NCBI GenBank assembly: GCA_018343915.1
Contig: JABRWF010000006.1
Span: 992,001 to 1,056,000, forward strand
Origin: Agroathelia rolfsii
Lineage: Eukaryota; Basidiomycota; Agaricomycetes; Amylocorticiales; Amylocorticiaceae
Reading direction: 5' to 3'
DNA length: 64,000 nucleotides
Part shown: positions 49,720-61,876 of the stretch, one piece after another
How the letters are laid out: the number at the start of each line of letters is the position of its first letter
How positions within the stretch are numbered: position 1 is the stretch's first letter
Notes under the pieces: generated by a model
Told to the model about the DNA's origin: nothing
What the model saw: only the letters and a program-made list of their open reading frames with translations
The model's database searches: none
Position numbers and translations under genes: made by a program

Positions 49720-50794
49720 CTAGTATTCCGCAGGTGCCATGGTAGCAAACTATGACGGTATTTAACGCATCTTTAACGGACAAGAAATGGTATTAACTTG
49801 TTGAAGATACGCACAAGAATCAGGTTCAAAAGAGCGCAAATTGCGGTGAGCAGGCCAGTTTCTATAGCTCTTTGTCGAAGACGGGATAACATGGCGTTTG
49901 CACTACGCAAGATGCTGCTAATACGCCAGAATATCACGAAAACAATAGCAATGCATATATCACAGATGCTGGTCTAGAAATAAACAAACAGGTAGGTATT
50001 AATAGGAGGCAGAGACGATTTTCAATAAGGGAGTCAAATTACCGAAAGAAGCCACACATAGGCAGGAGCCCTCGCCTCAGCTGTATTTGTAACCTTTTCC
50101 AATCTGAAGGAAATAACAGACAGGCTGTCCAGCGGAATGAGAATAATATCATGATGAGTCTGTAGCTGGAGAGCTCAAATAAGTTGATTGCAGAAGATGC
50201 ACACCTAATCCCGGACCCAAAAGCAAACAGGGCAACTAATGACAAGATGTTCACTTCATTCAACCCAGATAGAGTAACCATAATCCTTTGAAGACATACG
50301 GAATGATAAAAAATGGTCATAATCAAGGAATGAGTAACTGTCCAACATCGACAAATGTAGAATACATGAGAAATCAAGGCCACCAAGGCGGTCACACTCG
50401 GCTCAGCCCAAGTAGTCCAAGGTTGACGATCGAACTTGTTAAAGTCACCAAAATTGAGTACAGTGCTCTGGTAGATAGACACACTGTCAGGTCATCATGA
50501 TGAAAATGTAGAACTTGTGCTGGGATATAGCTCGGGGAAGAATGTGCAAACATACAAGTTCGTAATGCCAAGGAACACGTTCAGGACAATGAGTAACACA
50601 ACAATCGACCGAATAAATAATCCATCGTTTTCGAAATGATGGTGGAAATATGTGCCCGCTTTATAGCACACTATACCCAAGAAAAGGTACTCAATCATCA
50701 CAGCGACAAGCATTGGGCCTAAAGTAGCGACCACAGAGATGGGTGACAAGAAGGTGATGGACCGATTGTCAGTAGCCATAATCATGTCGTCCAT
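49720..50794 (-). CDS. DUF6534-type multi-pass membrane protein, C-terminus apparently truncated
   Basis: ATG at 50794 (MDDMIMATDNRSITFLSPI). Helices follow in family order: VVATLGPMLVAVMIEYLFLG, IRSIVVLLIVLNVFLGI, then WTTWAEPSVTALVALISHVF and YICRCWT, NILSLVALFAFGSGI, YVWLLSTSICDICIAIVFVI and the DUF6534 core RLRQRAIETGLLTAICALLN. Most junctions work, but the join after FGSGI needs an unusual acceptor or hides a frameshift. The last exon reads LILFATMAPAEY and stops (TAG at 49720-49722), short of the final helix and the usual NSLLATLN-type ending. The protein may therefore be truncated or the gene decaying. The function of the family is unknown. Confidence 0.6.
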
Positions 50795-51589
50795 CGGTGT
50801 AACACAATATGCGTTGACAGAAGATGCTTTCCAGTACTGGTAGTTATGAAAGACAGGATAGTCAAGACACCGTGAGAACTGTGCATAACTGAACCAGATA
50901 TAATATTTTTGATGACAGTGCAGGGTAGCACGCGTTACAATATGAAGCAAACATAATGGCCTAGCTGTAATCGCTAATAAATAGGCTTTTAAATATCGTG
51001 GGAAGCGTCAGGATTGTACGAGACAGATTAACAGAATACAGGTTCAGTTATTAAGCATTTAATAAACATAAGCCGGTTGCGGAAATGCCTAGTTATGTTT
51101 CACGTATTTCTTCGCGAGAATGCTACGTTATAGGCTACTTGATTTGATTCCTGCAGTAAGTGTAATAACTGTAAGATGAGCACGAATTCCGCAAGTAGGT
51201 GCCAGTAAGCTCGCACGGTGGCCAGTGTAAGCTTGGAGCCGTCGTGATATAAATAGTGAATCTCAGGATAAGTCACATGACCAAAGACCACAGTACGGTA
51301 CAGTTGTTCATCTAGTATACTACTTGCTCATCCATTTATCGACAATATGATTTCGTTTTCTCCGTGCTTTGAATATTAATCTAATGTGTGACCTTATAAA
51401 ACACAGCATGCAATTGTTTCTGCAGATGGTAGCACAAATTGACGCTCCCCACAAGGTTATGAATACCATGATCTAGTCAATCGACTGCGTGGATTCATAC
51501 CATAGTATTCGCATCCAAGTTGTATGGTCACGCGACATAGCGATACGCCGGGCTGTTGAAAGTATTCAGTAAAGAACGACCACCGTCTA
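50795..51589. other. Intergenic region, no gene seen
   Basis: AT-rich. Bases just downstream of MFS copy 2 (51535-51589) resemble the 3' flanks of copies 1 and 3. Confidence 0.55.
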
Positions 51590-54072
51590 TTATATATGAA
51601 AAAACATATACTTCTCCCAGTCTGTCAAATCTGTTACGGCGAGAGATGCATCATAGTCGTCATTGCCAGTGTTCAATTGAACGCGATCTCGTCTTCTGTT
51701 TTCTGTGATAAACACTAGCCTGTGGGATTGATATGAGACTCAACGTATGTTAAATCTGGGGCGCATATAACCCCTTACCGAAGGAGGAGAGTGACGACAA
51801 TTTGGAGGACTGGAAAAATCATGCAGCCTATAACGCCAGTCTGATATCTAGGTGCTTGAGAGGCCTGGACAGAAAATTCAGAATATACTAGACGTTTGAT
51901 GCATTTATTTTCACCTTGAACATGAATGGCCCAACCTGAAATAATTAGTAAGAAACTAAGGGGTGAAACGCATATATTTACTGTCAACTCACAATATTAC
52001 TGGAGAGAAGGGTATGTGTATATTTGGATTATATTTGCTAATGGGTCGAATAAAGATATTATTTTCATGGCACTTACCCAAGGGCCATTCCAGAGAATAG
52101 CGCGCCATTGCAAATGGCTTTCTTTGTTTGACCCGCAACGTTTCCCGAGAGTAAAGACAATCCCAGTACATAAATAGCATTTGCACTTCCCGTCATCCAA
52201 TAACCTATCAAACGACCAATCTTCATTGAAGGTGGACAAAACGCCATCACTAGTGATTGCACAAAATGGGCCAAATATAATAGATTCGTAATTGAACCGC
52301 TTACTTGCAAAACCGGCAACTACTGGCACTATGAAAAGAGCCATCAGGATAGTTCTCGAGTTCTTTGGAGCGATATGGTTCAGCCAGATGGCAAGGAATA
52401 TAGTCAGTGCGATGGAGATTCCATATGGGATCTGCATTAGCGCGGTCTGTAATGTACTAAACCCGAATCCTTGCACGATTAGGGTGCCGAAGTTTGTAGT
52501 TCCGCCGTTTGGAACACCAGAAGCTTTGTGACTATCATATGAGAGGCTACTAGGTATAACGCATACAAAATCACTCACTGAATGAAAACAAAAAGAATAG
52601 GTATGTTTTAGGATCCCTAAAAGCTTCAATTGCTTGTTCGGGCTTGAATTTTCTGCTGTCTGGGCCCGTAACGAAATCATTTCGTTTTCTCGATGATATC
52701 ATCACACGTTGTTTGTAAGTAAAAAACCGGGCGCTGTGTGGGGCATCCGGGATGATGATAAACATGAAAAACGCCCAAAGGCAGCATAAAGAACCAATTA
52801 TAACAAACTCCCATTGCCTTTTTGGTATCATTAAACGTATCAGTGCATACTGGACTCTGAAAGTAAGCGCGTACTTGCCATGGCTGTAATGGTCCATGAA
52901 CCTGACGTTTTTATGATTCGGTCAGTAGGTAGAATTAGATATAGCAAAGATATACTCGCCTGTCCTATGCCATAGCCAAGCAAACCACCTATTGCAATGC
53001 CAAAACCGTCGGCTGAATACCTTAACAAGTCTTCAGCGCATGAGTAAGACCAAATAGAAGCCAATAAACATACCATAGACCCAATCTGATAGGTTGTTCT
53101 ACTCGCGTATACCAAGTGGAAGTTATTAAAACCTTTTCAACCACGGTCTCTGTATTAGTCCTCTCGAAGCTTGTGGGTAATATAAATCATACAAATGCGG
53201 GATCTGCCGTGCTTTCAAATGCCCCTGAGAGTGTTCTGAGTACTGCAAGTTGTGCAAAATTACGCGAAGATGCTTGGCAGATGAGTAAAGCACCCCAAAT
53301 AAATATCTGTTCATCAAATTAATAAATGTAGCGGGAATGGTTGATTTGGACGTACATTTACGGCCAAGTATTTTGCTAGTGGGAACTTTTGCATCAAGAT
53401 GTTTGTCGGAAATGCCCACACAACCCAGCCCCCTTCGAGTTCGAGTTCAATTCATGGATGTTGAGGAAAAAATAAAACCGCGCACAATAGAATATGCTAG
53501 AGATCCAGGACTTTTCAGAGGAGAAAATCGTCAAGATGTTGAATTCACAGTACTAGTGATGTTGAATGACCCACTGACATATTCGTCATTTTTTAGATCA
53601 AGGGCCTCCTTGACTGCGCATGAGTATTGAAGGTGAATGAACTTTGAAATTTGATAAGCACAGGAAAAGAAAAGAAAACGAACGGTCAAAGATAGCTGCA
53701 TAAGATAAAGTTGTCTTGTCGCTTATTTTAATGTTCGTGTGAGACAAAATTAACGCAGGATATAGGCATCGTGACTTACATGTAATAAAAGGCATAACAG
53801 ACAGCCAGAGTAGGGACAATGAGTAAGTCTAACTTTCGGACGATCTTCTTGACTTCGGCCTCATCCAAATCCTCTTTGTTCATTTCAACAACGTCATCAA
53901 GAAACGTTTGAGGCGGGGGTTGCTTGAGCACGCGAGAAAGCCATGAACCAGTGGACTTTGGGTTCGAGATATTCTCGTTGATAGCTGCGCCACCACCATC
54001 TTCGATATAGCCAGAAGGAGACGAATCCTCTATTTGTTCGATCTTTACCTTCACCTGATCTTCAAGGGGCAT
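51590..54072 (-). CDS. MFS transporter, anion:cation symporter type (copy 2)
   Basis: Start ATG at 54072 (MPLEDQVKVKIEQIEDSSPS), stop TAA at 51590-51592. Motifs match copy 1 in order: KKIVRKLDLLIVPTLAVCYA, DKTTLSYAAIFD, RTLSGAFESTADPAF, LITSTWYTRVEQPI, GLLGYGIGQA, WEFVIIGSLCCLWAFFMFII, GTTNFGTLIVQGFGFSTLQ, NGALFSGMALG and a C-terminus with SLAVTDLTDWEKYMFFHI. It resembles copy 3 more than copy 1 (NGALFSGMALG, NDFVTG/NDYVTG). One intron (53192-53133) seems to end in AAG; use of the CAG upstream would lead to a stop within a few codons. Role: plasma-membrane uptake or efflux of an organic anion, substrate unknown. Confidence 0.84.
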
Positions 54073-54875
54073 GATAGAATAATGAGTTGGAGGAGGAAAG
54101 AAGCTTGGAGGATGTACACATTGGACGCTCTTCTCTTGTACTACTACCCCGCATTGCAATGCTCCCCGCACTCACTAGTCTCCCCGTGTTTCCTATCAAC
54201 TTCTGACACCAGAAGCTTAGTCACATTGGAGTCTGTCATTTTTTAGCCCTGGCCGTGCGATCCTTGCTACTAATGCTTGACAGCTCCTCCGTTGATCGTA
54301 TCTTGTTTCTATTACATTGGCCGTCTAAGCCGATTAGAAAATATTTGTATTTGGTCATCTGCGACGATAATAGATGTCATGTGTGCGCGTGTGTAGTCTT
54401 ATTATTATTATCTTAACGAGAATCCAAGGTCCGCCGCGAAAGAGAGATGCGAACGAGAACGGGCCCGGCAGAACATATGAATACTTGGTTTCGGATGATC
54501 CGTTTCTTCGCTCGAAGAGAAGTTGACAAGATAGTATGCCATAATAGGCACTAGACTAATAGAGGCTCTTATAAAGAGTGTTTATAATCAAAAACAGTCA
54601 AGCCAAGACAACTTGAAGGTATGCATCCAAAAGGGTGAAATAAAATCAGCTTCAAGCCCGGCGGTAGTTGTGCGGTGCGGATCACTAAGCAAAATAATTC
54701 ATGTCACATGAGTATCACTCTGCAGCTTTAATCAGCCCACAGAATTCTTCTCCCAGTAGCAACTCCGAGAAAGGCTTATCAAGCTACAGTTGACTCGGAT
54801 GCAAGGTAGTATGACATAGAAAATACTTCCGCTCCGGACCGTGATGATCCTGATCATGATATCATGGGTACTAGT
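54073..54875. other. Intergenic region, no gene seen
   Basis: Promoter side of MFS copy 2, AT-rich, with no supported gene. Confidence 0.5.
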
Positions 54876-55607
54876 ACTAGTGATCGAAAAAAGTTTAGGC
54901 ACAGCACAAAAACCATACAAATTCGCCGATCTCACCCACTTCCACACCATTTCTTCTTAAGTAAAAATTTACGCAGTACCATTCAAGTGCTCTCCAGAGC
55001 CCTATATAATCATTTTTAAATAAATCCTGTTAGTTAGCGGCTGTGAGCAATATATGTGGATAGAGTGTATATACGTCAGAAAGCAAACTTTACAGTTCTA
55101 GATTTTTTGGAGTCAAAATATTTTTCCTGAAAATTTTATGCTGGGGATACACTGAGAAACAAATTCTATGGCATAAAAAACATCTGGCGAGGCTGTAGAA
55201 ATTCTGGAAGTTGACGATTTTTACTTACCACTTTTCCGGGCTAGCCTATGTAATTGCACTAAGAACGGTCAACTTCCAGAATTTCTACAGCCTCGCCAGA
55301 TGTTTTTTATGCCATAGAATTTGTTTCTCAGTGTATCCCCAGCATACAATTTTCAGGAAAAATATTTTGACTCCAAAAAATCTAGAACTGTAAAGTTTGC
55401 TTTCTGACGTATATACACTCTATCCACATATATTGCTCACAGCCGCTAACTAACAGGATTTATTTAAAACTGATTATATAGGGCTCTGGAGAGCACTTGA
55501 ATGGTACTGCGTAAATTTTTACTTAAGAAGAAATGGTATGGAAGTGGGTGAGATCGGCGAATTTGTATGGTTTTTGTGCTGTGCCTAAACTTTTTTCGAT
55601 CACTAGT
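54876..55607. repeat. 732-base near-perfect palindrome (340-base inverted repeats)
   Basis: The left arm 54876-55215 and right arm 55268-55607 are reverse complements with only about three differences in 340 positions (for example one near 54943, one near 55014 and one near 55138). The spacer is 52 bases. The outer ends read GTGATCGAAAAAAGTTTAGG inward and are flanked by TA (or by ACTAGT) on both sides. The arms carry no open frame of note. This is a foldback/MITE-like element, with ends somewhat like Tc1/mariner termini; a transposase is absent. Class is inferred, the palindrome is seen directly. Confidence 0.93.
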
Positions 55608-56523
55608 GCATGTAATTAATTGCTATGTAACGGGCATGAAAATAGACAAGAGGGTTAAATTAAATCATGAGAGTATATGTAAACAAGCAAGAGCAGAGAA
55701 CGTCCGCTACTGGCGTTGGTTTGACAAAGAGAAAAGAAAACGACGAAGGCATAAAGCCACCAACTAAAAACTACATTACGTAATGTAACGACTAAAATCC
55801 CTCAAGCCGGGCTCGAGTGCGTCAAAAACCCTGTGAGAAAAAAAGCTACCGAGCCCAATCCCAAGACTAAATCCGTCATCGAAAAGTGTAGCGGCCTGAG
55901 TCGTTACATCTTAATGCTACATGTAGTACACTTCGGTTTTTCATTTCGATTAGAATGTGTTTGATTACATGTACATTTGGCTTTCTGTTATTTTGTGTGT
56001 AGATGTATGACAATGCTATATAAAGTTTTTTGATCAACGCTTTTTGCGGTAGCTGTAACGGCTTTTGACGTGCGGAGCACAAGTCACCGCTAGGTGAGTA
56101 TTTTTCAAGTTCTGATGACCCCCTCCCTAGATATGGTCAAAAATTTGTTTCCACGACACCCCTTGGACTCAGGAGCAAGGACTTGAAGGGGCATTCGGAA
56201 TGTATCTCGACATCCCCGTCCCTGCTGTACTAGTACACTATAGGAGGCGGGTGAGGCAACCAAAAACTGAGGCAAACTATATGCAGTCAGAAAGCCTGAC
56301 TGTGGAAGACGATTTGAAGCACGCGCAAAAGTCGGAAGCGAACGCAGACCGTGCAGTCTGTGCTGTCGGGACTCAAACCTGTGCACATATTCTGCACCGT
56401 CACGGTGACGTCCTTCAAATTCTTAGCTTGAACTAGTACACCAAATTTTCCTCAGGTATTATCCCCCCTATCAGTATTACTCAATACCAGAAAATCTAAT
56501 CAGATTATCACTCTAATATAGCA
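55608..56523. other. Region between the palindrome and the NTPase-nuclease gene
   Basis: No gene is supported. A minus-strand stretch near 56340-56400 has a T-arm-like sequence but does not fold as a tRNA. Confidence 0.5.
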
Positions 56524-59500
56524 ATGAATCTCCCGCCAGACGGAGTTGGACTCGGGATCACTACCGTCTCTGAGCCTGAGTTAGGGGATCCAAGCCAAGA
56601 TAACAAAGGCGTTTTAGATGGACTCTGTCGTGCCATACAAGTTTCCCTTGAAGCAAGAACCGCGTTTATCAATATAGGCGCTCCGGAGGACTTTGCAGAT
56701 ACTACATATATGTGTGCTGTTTTCTACAGTGTCATTGACGCATTCAAACACCTAGACATTCTGAGTCCTTGTCAATGTAACATTCTCGAGGATCTCTCGA
56801 AAACAAACCTCCCAACCTACGTTGGCTCCATGACATTAAACAAGAGAGAAGAATGCATGAAGTTCTTACTCAAAATTGCTCAGGATTCGCAACCAACATT
56901 TGATGTGGAGAGTTTTTTTCGATTATGTGAGTACTAATCAATTTCATCATCCACATACAGTAATAAGTAACATCTTCAACAGCAATTTTCACGGTGTCAA
57001 CAGCAAATGGCTCGGTCCCTACAATCAAAGATGTTTATGCGAGATCGTCGAAAGAAGGTCTGTATCATATACATAAACATACCTAAGATGATCTCTTATC
57101 AGTTTATAGCTACCCTTAGTGCATGGGATTCCGATTATAAGGGAAATGCTTCCACCGTTCTTTGGCGTTATATTCATGAATGTTGTCAAAAGACCCCTTT
57201 TAATGCTCCGCGCTTGTATGCCAGATACTTTTCAATCGTACAGTCATCAGGCATGGGAAAATCTCGGTTAGTGGATGAAGTCAGTAAAAGACATTTCACT
57301 ATCCAACTGTGTTTACGAGATGGTGGAACCGGTTAGTCTGGTCTACATTCTACTTTTTCTGGCACTTACATCTTTCTGATCAATTTCTATTTCTCAGGGT
57401 TTCCCCCGGCTGATACCGACGTACTGCAATATTTAAGACAGACCCATTTACCGGATGAATCAGAACATCATGCAAACACTCGTATTCAAGCATTCTTGAC
57501 TGCATTGTTCCTAAAAACAGCCGAATGGATCAACGCACGCCGACACCATGGTAAAGACAAAACAAGAGCCGCTGTTGCAGTTTCTTTCCGCAAGTTCATG
57601 ACAGAAGGTCAGGCTTTTGACAGGCGTGGACCACAACGCAACTCGTTTTTTGTGGATGTTATAAGCTGTGCCAAACATCTTGAAACTTGCACATCCAAAT
57701 GCCAAGATGTTAGCCAAGGCTCACCTGATCCTGCTATTTCATGGGATGTGTCTTGTATGTATTAACATTGTTTTAGTCCATATTTTCTTCTCAATAGCTA
57801 CGAATAGCCCTTTCTGGCATTCCACTCCCTAAAGGAATACCCTCTGCAGATATGACTATTCAAAAGGCCGCACAAACCATGACATCTACACTCCAGGCCT
57901 TTCCACCTGATCAAGATGAAAAAGAACAGCCCACAAAATCGGATCCACTTGCTCTCTTATCATTCGACGAGGCGCATTCTCTAAACAGAGAGCTTCCTCC
58001 CAACGCTCAAAATAGTGCCGAAAATCAACCTGACGTAAAAATAACATACTTCTTCTGTCTACGGCGACAGCTGCGGAAATTGCGTGACGAGCCTATTTTC
58101 TCCGTCTTTCTATCGACTACTGGCGCAGTCTTCCAATTTACGCCAGCAAAAGTCGCAGATCCGTCTGCTAGAGTGAGTCAAGGAACGCTGCAGCTACGGG
58201 ATCCCTTCACCGACCTGGGCTTTGACTTGCTGATGGAGCCAATTCAAGAGACTAAGCATAGGATTGGTGACCTAACAAAGATGGATTTTTTGGTTAACTT
58301 TGGTCGACCTTTGTATGTAATTATTGATTATGTTGAACGTGATATAACCTTATCAATTGTTTCTTAGGTTTGCCACACGCTACCATAAAGGCAATGATGA
58401 AGTCAAACGAGGTATCATTACCTTTGCTGCCGAGAAGCTACTTAATCTTGAAAACTGGCAGAGCAAGATTAATGATCCCGAGTTTGCGACTAACCACAAG
58501 GAGGGGATTTTAGCCTGCCTGGCTTGTCGTTTAGGCCTTGAATTCGATCCCTCTATACCTTCGGCAACGGCGCGCGAGCTGGTTCACGTAGAGAGGCATA
58601 TGCGCGTATGCCTGCAGCCCAACGTGGAAGACCAGTTCGTGATTAGCAAGGCGCCATCTGAGCCAGTCCTCTGTGAAGCAGCCCGACTGGTCATGCAGTC
58701 CTGCAACTTTCACCCTGCACGTGTCCTTGCCTCCGAGTTCAGCCGCCCCGATATTATGAGAGGACCTCGTGGAGAAACTACTATGAACCTCCTCATAACG
58801 CTTACCTCTGATTGGTTTGTGACAAACGGTGAACCTCGGCCGTGGAAGGTTGTGGATTTTCTTGAGGCACTCTTTAATTCGCCGCGGACGCAAACCGGAT
58901 CATCTCTCGTTCATGATGCTCTACCATCTACCATTCATCCGGGAAGAAGCAATATCACAGCAAATACGCCCCTAAGCAAAACTTTTAGGCATGATACGAT
59001 GTGCATCAGCCACTTCATCAAGGCAAAATCATTCGATGTCGTTGATCGAAACTGTCTCTGGGCACTGACCTCACGCCACGCAGGACTGGAGTGTCCTAAT
59101 GGTCAAAGAGGAATTGATATACTCCTTCCATTCGTACGCAAGGACAAACACCTGGGCCGTTCCACCGTGTCGTTCATCATCATCCAGGTCAAAAACGACC
59201 AATCATTCAAGGATGTGCCACATGTTGCATTATTTGATGCAATGAATCCCTACACAGTCAAGCTATTCTCTCCTGATGACAGAGATGCTAAGCGTGGAGG
59301 ACCGCCTATCATTCGGATCGTAGCTGCACTGGCCTCTCCCAAGTCAGCTGTGATAAACTTTCGATATGACTCACCAGAGCCCAAATCGATGGCGAAGGTA
59401 GACAAGGAAGAATGTGCAAGCCGTGATTACACAGCATACGACTTTTGGTGCGCTGGCCTAAGCCCTGAAGTATGGGGACCGATCAATCCGGACAACGTTA

Positions 59501-59706
59501 GCTCTTGGCGCCAACTTCTAGATGCCTCGGGATCTAAAGGCGTAACATATAATCTCAAAGACAAAGATCGGGAGAGGCTCCGACGGAGTCAAGGGATCGC
59601 AGAGGCTGGGATTGATGAGACGGGGCATTGGAGCTGGATTGCCAGAGACGATACGTACATTGACACGGATATCGAAGACGAAATAGATGCGGATGTCTCA
59701 GATTGA
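56524..59706 (+). CDS. Crinkler-like P-loop NTPase-nuclease protein
   Basis: Six exons (56524-56926, 56983-57057, 57110-57331, 57398-57747, 57798-58312, 58368-59706) add up exactly to 967 residues. The N-terminus has no signal peptide. A P-loop NTPase lies in the middle: Walker A SSGMGKSRLVDEVSK near residues 205-220 and Walker B LALLSFDEAHSL near 400-412, followed by SVFLSTTGAVFQFTPAK, a sensor-like strand. The C-terminal part has GIDILLPF and, about 20 residues on, FIIIQVKN, resembling the D...QxK core of restriction-endonuclease-like nucleases. This NTPase plus nuclease layout is known from Crinkler/RHS-type proteins that are expanded in Agaricomycetes. The family is recognised from motifs; catalytic activity, target and whether it acts in or outside the cell are not shown. 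Confidence 0.68.
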
Positions 59707-59921
59707 ATAGATGGAAGTGATAAAATATTAGGATGTTTTCAAATGTTGAGGCCTGAAGCTTCAAGTCGCGACTTATGTACCAGTATACCACAGCCAAAAG
59801 ATTCTTTTTATTGAACAGTCGTGAGAGCTCCAAGTCAGCCAAATATCAGGGCAGATAGACACTCGTACTAATCATATTGAAAACCTATATGAAGGTCGCT
59901 GGCTTCATGAATAGATTATCA

Positions 59922-61876
59922 CTACTGCCCCTCCCATTGCTCCTCCTCCCATATATCTTGAATAGCCAGCTCCCTAATCCTGGGATATACATCATCCATC
60001 CTCCAGTTCCGCACCTGATTGCACTCCATCTCGATCGCCTTCGACACACCCTCCGCCTCGTCAGGCCAGCGCGCACCAACTTCCTCCAGACTGGGAACCA
60101 CGAGAACCTGGTCCGGAGCCAGATCGTATTTCTCCTTGGCAGACAACCCGGCTAGTTTTGGCAGGATATGGCGAAGGACATTATAGGTTGCTGTAGAGCG
60201 GAAGCGTAACAACAATTCTTCGTCTGTCACACCGGCAGTTTGGCGGATGGTATCCCAGCTATGATAATAGGAATTTAGTATGCATATATGCATTATCAGC
60301 CATATCAAGTAATAATCAGGACAGCACAACACACTTAATCATCGTGGTTATATATTCTACGCCATACGCTGCGGAAAGCGGACAGCCTTCGGCCTATTGA
60401 CATTTGCGTATCACGAGCAAGTAAGTAAAGTGCCGTGGCATAATCTTCAACGTGCTCAGCCTCGTTGTTCTTGGGAGTCAACAAGTCTACAATGTCCTCC
60501 ACAGTTAGAGCACGGCCGTGCAATAGCTCTTTTGCAAGGAATTTGAAAATCTGCAAATGAAAACCCTCCCATGAGAATTTCCAATATATGGTCAATTAAA
60601 TGAGCTTACAATGGTCAACTGGTTCTGGTTGATCTTAGATGCCTTTTCACGAGCGATGATGTCCACCTGGGCGTCGATAGAGTGTCGCCCACGGGTATTG
60701 GCAAGGGCCTCTTTGAACTCGGAGAGAAGCACCTCGTGGACGCTCACAAAGTCTAGTTGATCGTGGAAAGCTGCGATACACAAAAAGTTAACGGATACCA
60801 CAAACTTGACACCAATGAAAGAGCATCCGCGTACCATCTAAAGACTTCTCATCGACTGTGGCATCCATATCCTGCGTCTGGGCCAGCAACGCCAGTTTTC
60901 CAATACTGAGCATAAGCTATGTTATTGATAGTTCAGCCAGTGAGTGCAAAGTTGTTTTCCAAAACCAGAAATCAAAACTTACATGTTTCGTCTCCAAATC
61001 CCTTGCCACTTTTGACTCCTCCAAAAGCGTCTCAGATGCCTCACCATGGCGCTTCTGTCCTAGATCATGTATCCATGAGATGGAGGACGTGTTCACGCTT
61101 TGGGTGCTGGCAAAGTACTTGTCCATGTATGGACCGTACGTATCCTCCTTTGCAAACATCAGCCGGATTTCACCTGTTACGGGCGTTTATTAGGCATGTG
61201 CTTTCCTTAACACTATGTTCTGGCGAACATACCGTGCTCCTGATACCATTTGTACAGCTCATTCGTGAACTGCTCCCTGAACCGTTCGATGTAATCCTTG
61301 ATCCGAGCCTCGTTGGGATTCTCCTCGAAGGGATATACAGTGTCCTTGTGGCACAATGCCGCCATAGTTGCAAAATCTCTGTACTTTTCTGCAAGAGAAA
61401 ATGCTTCTTCGGTATACCCTTGCCTTCCTATATGAGGGGGAAAAAATGGATAATCGCTCGAGACTGACAGGGACCAAAAATCAAAACAAAAAGACGTACG
61501 TAGGGTTTCTAACACCTCTGGCCTCAGCTGCGAAAAGCGATCCTCCAGCGCCTTGTAATCACGCACGTTCGCCGCATCGCTCGCGGCCACAGCACTTCCG
61601 AGCCAATCGAGCCTCTCCTGCACGCATGAAAAGAGCACTGACGCGAGCTCGTGCAACTGATGCTGTGATTGCTGTGCTGGCACAGTAGCCCGCTCGATCT
61701 CTTCCTGCCCAGCGGCGGTGGCCGCTGCCGCCGCTACCGTTGTTGTCGCATCAAACAGGCCCAACACAGTATCGATCACAGGAGATCGACTCGACCATGG
61801 CGCATACATTGGTAACTCAACGCCATATACGCCAAGATTGAGTTCGCGATAGCTCGATGTAGACTTAAGCACTGTC
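59922..61876 (-). CDS. NUP133: NUP133 C-terminal half (5'-truncated nucleoporin gene)
   Basis: Reading frames from 61876 down to the stop TAG at 59922-59924 encode the alpha-solenoid half of nucleoporin NUP133: STSSYRELNLGVYGVELPMY, ARIKDYIERFREQFTNELYK, EIRLMFAKEDTYGPYMDKYF, SVNTSSISWIHDLGQKRHGE, DFVSVHEVLLSEFKEALANT, IFKFLAKELLHGRALTVEDI and WRMDDVYPRIRELAIQDIWE. Splice sites work at each junction checked. NUP133 belongs to the Y-complex of the nuclear pore scaffold. The N-terminal beta-propeller of about 500 residues is absent: the first exon opens at a splice acceptor (TTTTAG then ACAGTGCTTAAG), and only 432 bases separate it from an MFS gene. No upstream exon was found. It is a truncated duplicate, a rearranged gene or an assembly join. 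Confidence 0.75.

Noticed and set aside
55211..55393. A short frame inside the palindrome as a possible transposase remnant
   Set aside because: It is short, repeats nothing of known transposases and merely crosses the spacer and right arm.
56340..56420. tRNA-like sequence on the minus strand (GGTTTGAGTCC)
   Set aside because: The T-stem has mismatches and no acceptor, D or anticodon arms can be paired.
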